The position numbers and the translations under genes were made by a program. Positions 60,293 through 64,000 of a DNA stretch of 64,000 nt are shown here, one piece after another. Position 1 is the first letter of the stretch, and each line of letters opens with the position of its first letter. Origin of the DNA: HGM04593 sp045634365 (GTDB lineage: Bacteria; Bacteroidota; Bacteroidia; Bacteroidales; Bacteroidaceae); the NCBI GenBank assembly GCA_045634365.1, contig JAZRAC010000014.1, positions 1 to 64,000 on the forward strand, in the 5' to 3' direction. The notes beneath the pieces are model-generated. The model was not told the origin of the DNA. It saw nothing but the letters and a program-made list of their open reading frames with translations, and made no database searches.

Positions 60293-60556
60293 AGCATACT
60301 ATATTTCATGGTTCAGTAGAAATTTATAGTGGATACTACTATTTGTTTGTCAAACATTCTTGCGGCTCGCCTGTTTCCTTAACTTCGACGGCCTTTAATT
60401 CTTTCTCTTACGGTGCCGGTTATTTTTTAGAATTACCACTGCTGATATACTACACAATAATTAAAAATTTATTGGACCACAACTTTTTGCTATTGAGTCT
60501 ATTTCATTGCCTTGCGTAGCCACATTCGGGAAGCCGGCAAGCCCTTCAAAAAAAGA
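60293..60556. other. Intergenic region between the BASS gene and the tRNA terminator
   Basis: About 260 bp with no recognised gene. The minus-strand sequence near 60318-60330 reads AATTTCTACT, which resembles the start of the Cas12a handle but lacks the matching stem. No -7 box for the BASS gene stands out. Confidence 0.4.
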
Positions 60557-60578
60557 AAGGGACTCGTTTGAGTCCCTT
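60557..60578 (-). terminator. Terminator of tRNA-Lys
   Basis: Nine-bp stem 60557-60565 with 60570-60578, loop of 4, core AAGGGACTC. On the minus strand it is followed by a run of T (60548-60554). Confidence 0.8.
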
Positions 60579-60586
60579 CGTTTCAG

Positions 60587-60659
60587 TGATTCGCCTGGGG
60601 CTCGAACCCAGGACCCCATCCTTAAAAGGGATGTGCTCTACCTGCTGAGCTAGCGAATC
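60587..60659 (-). tRNA. tRNA-Lys (anticodon TTT)
   Basis: 73 nt on the minus strand: acceptor GATTCGC pairs with GCGAATC, D stem GCTC/GAGC, anticodon stem CATCC/GGATG with loop CTTTTAA (anticodon TTT), T stem CTGGG/CCCAG with loop TTCGAGC, discriminator A. The CCA end is not encoded. A promoter lies directly upstream and a terminator downstream, so it is a single-gene unit. Confidence 0.97.
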
Positions 60660-60683
60660 TACCTAATTGCCGTTAAGCGAGTG

Positions 60684-60714
60684 CAAAGGTATGCATTTTT
60701 TTTGTATCTGCAAA
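60684..60714 (-). promoter_or_regulatory. Promoter of tRNA-Lys
   Basis: On the minus strand: -33 TTTG (60711-60714), 19-bp spacer, -7 TACCTTTG (60684-60691). Consensus-like, with the -7 box ending 24 bp before the mature tRNA end. Confidence 0.8.
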
Positions 60715-60731
60715 CATTACAGAAGTTTTTT

Positions 60732-61904
60732 TCACTTTTTGGTTATTTTTTCTTCTCCTTTGGCCGAAGAGGATGAGAATTCAGTACTATCCACAGCCCT
60801 CTCTAACGGATTTTCGTACCCCCTGCCCGCATCGCTGTTAATTTCGTGGTAACGCTTTAAATAACCGAGCAAGAGGGTTGTCAGCGGAAGGGCCACAATC
60901 ATTCCCAGCACACCCAAGAGCTTCCCCCACACTGACAGGGAGAGGAGAATGAGCGCAGGGTGCAAATTCATACGACGCCCCATTATACAGGGCACAAGCA
61001 ACAGGTCCTGTATTGCCTGCACTATGCACATAACCACCACGGCACCGGCGAGTATCATCCAAAAATTGTCACCGGTATTGGCAGCTTTCAGCATAGCCAA
61101 AAGAAGCATAGGCAGGAGCGAGACAATTTGCAGATAGGGAACAAGATTCAGCACCCCGATAAAGAGGCCGAATCCTATGGCTATCGGAAAATCTATTATC
61201 ACAAACCCAATGGCGAAAAGCACTCCCACACACAATGCCACGAGTGCCTGTCCGCGGAAATATTGGTTCATTCCGTGTACAAGGTCGCTCGACAGCTTGC
61301 CGGCAATGTTACGCCAACGCACGGGAATATAGAGCGGCCACTCGTCGGACAGATGCTCATAATCGAGCAGAATAAAAAACATATAGAGCAGAGTGATGAA
61401 TGCCCCGAACAACTGCGCCACAATATTAACCGTGCCCACAAGCAACATCTGTGTGCGATGCATAAAATCGCCCAGCAGTTCTTGCACGCCCGAACTTTGC
61501 AACAGAGCCATAATCCCCTCCTCGTTAGCCACACTGCGTATATAATCGACCACAAAGGGAGGAATTGAGGGGTTCTTTATATTGTCGCTCAAAAAGGCAA
61601 CCGCCACACTCTTGAACATCGCAAGCTCGCCAATCATCGACGGCACAATGAGCATAAAAACAGCACCCACCAAGAGAGCGACAAAAATAATCACCGCCAC
61701 AATGGAGGGCAAACGATATTTGAAACGCATTCTATGCTGCACGAAACAGACCATAGGATAGAGCAGATAGGCTAAAAGCCACGCCACGGCAAAGGGGAGC
61801 AGCACACTGCTCAAACTATTCAGTACAAAATAGGATATTGTAACAGTCAACAACACCAGAATAATGCGCAGGAAACGCCCCAAAGTAACCTCTTGATACT
61901 TCAT
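60732..61904 (-). CDS. AI-2E family transporter
   Basis: 390 residues with about eight transmembrane helices and the family plan. N-terminal helices (about 12-70) lead to a soluble middle and the C-terminal block LFIGVLNLVPYLQIVSLLP with the following PLTTLLLGYLKRY. Members include exporters of the signal AI-2 and sodium/proton antiporters, so the name does not define the substrate. Confidence 0.87.
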   Translation of the reverse strand: MKYQEVTLGRFLRIILVLLTVTISYFVLNSLSSVLLPFAVAWLLAYLLYPMVCFVQHRMRFKYRLPSIVAVIIFVALLVGAVFMLIVPSMIGELAMFKSVAVAFLSDNIKNPSIPPFVVDYIRSVANEEGIMALLQSSGVQELLGDFMHRTQMLLVGTVNIVAQLFGAFITLLYMFFILLDYEHLSDEWPLYIPVRWRNIAGKLSSDLVHGMNQYFRGQALVALCVGVLFAIGFVIIDFPIAIGFGLFIGVLNLVPYLQIVSLLPMLLLAMLKAANTGDNFWMILAGAVVVMCIVQAIQDLLLVPCIMGRRMNLHPALILLSLSVWGKLLGVLGMIVALPLTTLLLGYLKRYHEINSDAGRGYENPLERAVDSTEFSSSSAKGEEKITKK

Positions 61905-61924
61905 AATATCACATTTTCTTTTTG

Positions 61925-61932
61925 CGAATATA
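61925..61932 (-). promoter_or_regulatory. Candidate -7 box before the AI-2E-family gene
   Basis: TATATTCG on the minus strand, 20 bp upstream of the start; a TAnnTTCG variant. Confidence 0.45.
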
Positions 61933-62085
61933 GCTATACTTTTTAAAAAACAACGCCGTCACCGCCATTTTAATCACTTTTTTCACTTTATTTGCAAAAA
62001 AGTGCACACAATCTGTGACACTGTCAGCAAAAAGCCGTCTTACTTACAGAGGCCGACAAAATCACAGCCGAAACACAACAGCAGA

Positions 62086-62559
62086 ATGACCACCGAAGAA
62101 TTTAAGACACAATACCTTTCACTGCACAAAAGGCTCTATGCCCTCGCATTTAAACAGCTGGGCAACAGCAACGACGCCGAGGATGCTGTGCAGACATTGT
62201 ATTTAAGACTTTGGGAAAGACGGCAGCAACTGCACCTGCTGAAAGACCGATGGAGCTACTGCGCAAGAGCATTGACTAACATCTGCCACGACCACAGAGA
62301 AGAACGGACTAAACAAGTACACGAAGATATAAACGAAAATATCCCCGACACAGGAAACAAAGAGTATGAAGTAACCGACTTTTTGAATTTTGCCGACCAC
62401 TATATAGAACAACTGCCCGACAGGCAACAAACAGTGATGCAAATGCGTATGCAGGGAGCCACAACCGAGGAGATTATGAATAGCACAGGCATAAGCGCAA
62501 CAAACATACGCACCATACTGTCGAGAGTGAGACAAGAGTTAAGAAAATTCTACAAATAG
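62086..62559 (+). CDS. ECF-type RNA polymerase sigma factor
   Basis: 157 residues with region 2 (YALAFKQLGNSNDAEDAVQTLYLRLWE) and region 4 (LPDRQQTVMQMRMQGATTEEIM, IRTILSRVRQELRKFY), without regions 1 and 3, so an ECF sigma of the FecI/RpoE-like group. ATG 62086 (MTTEEFKTQYLS) is preferred over an in-frame ATG at 62002 that adds 28 unrelated residues. Followed by a putative anti-sigma gene and a DUF4252 gene, a common Bacteroidota arrangement. Confidence 0.9.
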   Translation: MTTEEFKTQYLSLHKRLYALAFKQLGNSNDAEDAVQTLYLRLWERRQQLHLLKDRWSYCARALTNICHDHREERTKQVHEDINENIPDTGNKEYEVTDFLNFADHYIEQLPDRQQTVMQMRMQGATTEEIMNSTGISATNIRTILSRVRQELRKFYK

Positions 62560-62570
62560 CCCTGACGACT

Positions 62571-63077
62571 ATGGACAATATGAGAGATTTAATAGAACGC
62601 TTCTTCGACGGTGCCACAAGCATCGAGGAGGAATATAGACTACGACGCATATTGGAAGAGGAAAATCTCCCTGCCGACATTGAACGGGAGAAGAATATGC
62701 TGCTGGCAATGCTGCCCGTGCCGTGCGAAATACCCGCAGGAATGGAGGCTCGTTTAAATAACCTCATCGACAACCTTGCTGCAAACGAGGAGGCAAAGAA
62801 GGCACCCCACCCCACGAAAAAGCCCTCGAAGGCCCGACGCATAATAATATACACCCTCGCCACAGCCGCAGCCATTGCACTTACATTCGCCCTGCACCCC
62901 GAAGAGCAAAGACCGAAGGATACATTCACAAGCCCCGAAGAGGCGGCAATATACATAAACGACACATTCAACCACCTCTCGATGGTGGTGAACAGCAGCC
63001 GAGAGAATTGCATAAACACAGCCGCACACCTGCAAAATGTAGGAAGCACCGCCAAAAATTGCATCACCGGTTTTTAA
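62571..63077 (+). CDS. Putative anti-sigma factor-like membrane protein
   Basis: 168 residues. A cytoplasmic N-terminal part (NMRDLIERFFDGATSIEEEYRLRR) resembles the zinc-less anti-sigma start of Bacteroidota. One membrane helix lies at about 89-106 (RIIIYTLATAAAIALTFAL), then a periplasmic tail with two Cys. Twelve bp after the sigma gene. The anti-sigma role is inferred from position and topology only. Confidence 0.65.
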   Translation: MDNMRDLIERFFDGATSIEEEYRLRRILEEENLPADIEREKNMLLAMLPVPCEIPAGMEARLNNLIDNLAANEEAKKAPHPTKKPSKARRIIIYTLATAAAIALTFALHPEEQRPKDTFTSPEEAAIYINDTFNHLSMVVNSSRENCINTAAHLQNVGSTAKNCITGF

Positions 63078-63099
63078 AAGTAACAAAACTCCAAGCTAT

Positions 63100-63651
63100 A
63101 TGAAGACAAAAATTATCACACTGCTTGCCATACTCACCCTGTCACTATCGGCAGGAGCAAGCGAGACGAAAGAGAACAATTACGACGACATTGGCAACTT
63201 CTTCACCACAGCCGCCACCGCCGAGTCACCCGCCATACGCCACTTTTATATCTCAAAGGCGATGCTCCGGCTCACCGCCGGCAAATGCGGAGAATTACTC
63301 TCCGGCTTTAATCTGAATAAATTTATCGACAAGATAGATTTTATACGCAATGTGGAAATATCTGCCAACAACACAAAAAAAGAGAAAGAACTGCTGGCCA
63401 CAGCCGAACAATTGGCTACAAAAATATACAAGCAGTATAACTACAACAACCTGTTTGCAACCAACGATGGGTGCGAGCACCGATACCTCTTCTACAAATA
63501 TGGCGAGGGAGGATTATGCTCTATGCTCATTATAAGCACCAATAAAGAGTTTGACGAAAAAACAGAACAAGCATCGCTCAAACAGGCACGCGTTATACTC
63601 ATAGGCGGAACCTTCCGCGCCGAGGATATTCCCACAATGGTAAACTTCTAA
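63100..63651 (+). CDS. DUF4252 family exported protein
   Basis: 183 residues: signal peptide (about 1-20), then the DUF4252 pattern with the conserved ISKAMLRL segment, a middle helix and strand-rich part, and the C-terminal ARVILIGGTFRAEDI. DUF4252 genes often accompany ECF sigma/anti-sigma pairs in Bacteroidota, as here. Function unknown. Confidence 0.82.
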   Translation: MKTKIITLLAILTLSLSAGASETKENNYDDIGNFFTTAATAESPAIRHFYISKAMLRLTAGKCGELLSGFNLNKFIDKIDFIRNVEISANNTKKEKELLATAEQLATKIYKQYNYNNLFATNDGCEHRYLFYKYGEGGLCSMLIISTNKEFDEKTEQASLKQARVILIGGTFRAEDIPTMVNF

Positions 63652-63657
63652 AAAAAT

Positions 63658-64000
63658 ATGAATATGAAAAAGCTTTTAACACTTATTGCAGTAGCAATCA
63701 TCGCAAACGTAGCAACTGCGCAGACATTCGACGAGAACGACCGCAAAATGTTCAACGAAGGGCAGGTGCTCGCAAAGAACGACATTAAATTCGCCGCCCC
63801 CGACACCCCGTGGGACACCAAGCACCCCAAAAAAGTGTATAGCATACACAACGAGGGCGACGAAACAATCGTGACCTTTGCCCACTCCATCTATTTCGAT
63901 TCACAATGGGTTACATTCAGCAAGGGAATCATACTTGTCGATTGCGAAACGGGCGACACATACAAGACACGTGGCTATGCAATGGAGGGGTACACTATGG
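63658..64000 (+). CDS. Exported hypothetical protein, truncated by the window end
   Basis: Starts at ATG 63658 (MNMKKLLTLIAVAII) or ATG 63664, six bp after the DUF4252 gene, with a signal peptide ending near ATAQTF. At least 114 residues (VYSIHNEGDETIVTFAHS, then SKGIILVDCETGDTYKTRGY). No stop before the end of the window. Not recognised; a member of the sigma operon by position. Confidence 0.7.
   Translation, partial: MNMKKLLTLIAVAIIANVATAQTFDENDRKMFNEGQVLAKNDIKFAAPDTPWDTKHPKKVYSIHNEGDETIVTFAHSIYFDSQWVTFSKGIILVDCETGDTYKTRGYAMEGYTM

Noticed and set aside
60318..60330. AATTTCTACT on the minus strand, like part of the Cas12a handle
   Set aside because: The complementary GTAGA half is missing and no spacer-like sequence follows; a 10-base match is not informative.

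Overview
The window is chromosomal DNA from a Bacteroidales bacterium (phylum Bacteroidota). Supporting signs: promoters of the Bacteroidota type (-7 box TAnnTTTG, often with TTTG about 19-21 bp upstream) before many genes; lineage-typical genes (LptD with a long C-terminal barrel, DUF4834, DUF4252, DUF2490, DUF4956, NAD-epimerase-type threonine dehydrogenase, a nagB-like deaminase fused to a PIG-L domain); and a sorting-domain-like tail on a secreted hexosaminidase. The genus cannot be fixed from the sequence alone. The glycan-degrading genes fit a host-associated lifestyle.

Layout. 0.3-5.6 kb: asnA, ung, lptD and an HD phosphohydrolase. 5.7-10.2 kb: a VTC-domain/DUF4956/DUF2490/DUF4353-dockerin cluster. 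10.3-20.0 kb: housekeeping genes (pyrH, birA, an MmcQ-like gene, yraN-like, tadA, pssA, psd, dnaE, trxA) and several small conserved genes. 20.0-20.4 kb: a GC-rich degenerate tandem repeat. 20.5-30.9 kb: an amino-sugar/sulfated-glycan region with a nagB-PIG-L fusion, a radical-SAM sulfatase maturase, a serine-type sulfatase, a ROK kinase, a GH20 hexosaminidase and a two-domain sialate O-acetylesterase-like protein. 30.9-32.2 kb: a small AT-rich patch with a secreted orphan and a frameshifted DUF5675-like gene. 32.6-39.2 kb: kbl and tdh (divergent threonine catabolism), nadA, a PAP2 phosphatase, a transglutaminase-like/leucine-rich lipoprotein and a TRIC/UPF0126 protein.

39.3-47.2 kb is a clearly AT-richer island carrying a complete type V-A CRISPR-Cas locus (cas12a, cas4, cas1, cas2), a 7-repeat/6-spacer array and a convergent AAA ATPase with a nuclease-like C-terminus. 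Cas12a keeps its RuvC triad, its Nuc arginine and the His/Lys motif used for pre-crRNA processing. The leader contains a near-consensus promoter whose predicted start falls just before the first repeat. The terminal repeat carries a 3-nt insertion in the crRNA hairpin loop. No tracrRNA-like anti-repeat was seen, as expected for type V-A.

47.3-64 kb returns to normal composition: DUF456, a secreted S9 peptidase, a large multidomain GH20 enzyme, small genes (TSCPD, FKBP, DUF4250), an NAD-dependent sugar-type reductase, sdaA, a periplasmic thioredoxin, prmA, SemiSWEET, a bile-acid:sodium symporter-family protein, tRNA-Lys(UUU), an AI-2E-family transporter, and an ECF sigma / putative anti-sigma / DUF4252 operon running off the right end.

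Many gene ends carry long, often perfect inverted repeats (17-28 bp stems), three of them overlapping the stop codon. The best candidates for novelty are the frameshifted DUF5675-like gene with its neighbour, the VTC/DUF4956/dockerin cluster, the promoter-bearing dispersed repeat upstream of lptD and the S9 peptidase, the 20-kb tandem repeat, and details of the Cas12a locus. All functional calls rest on reading motifs; no database search was run.
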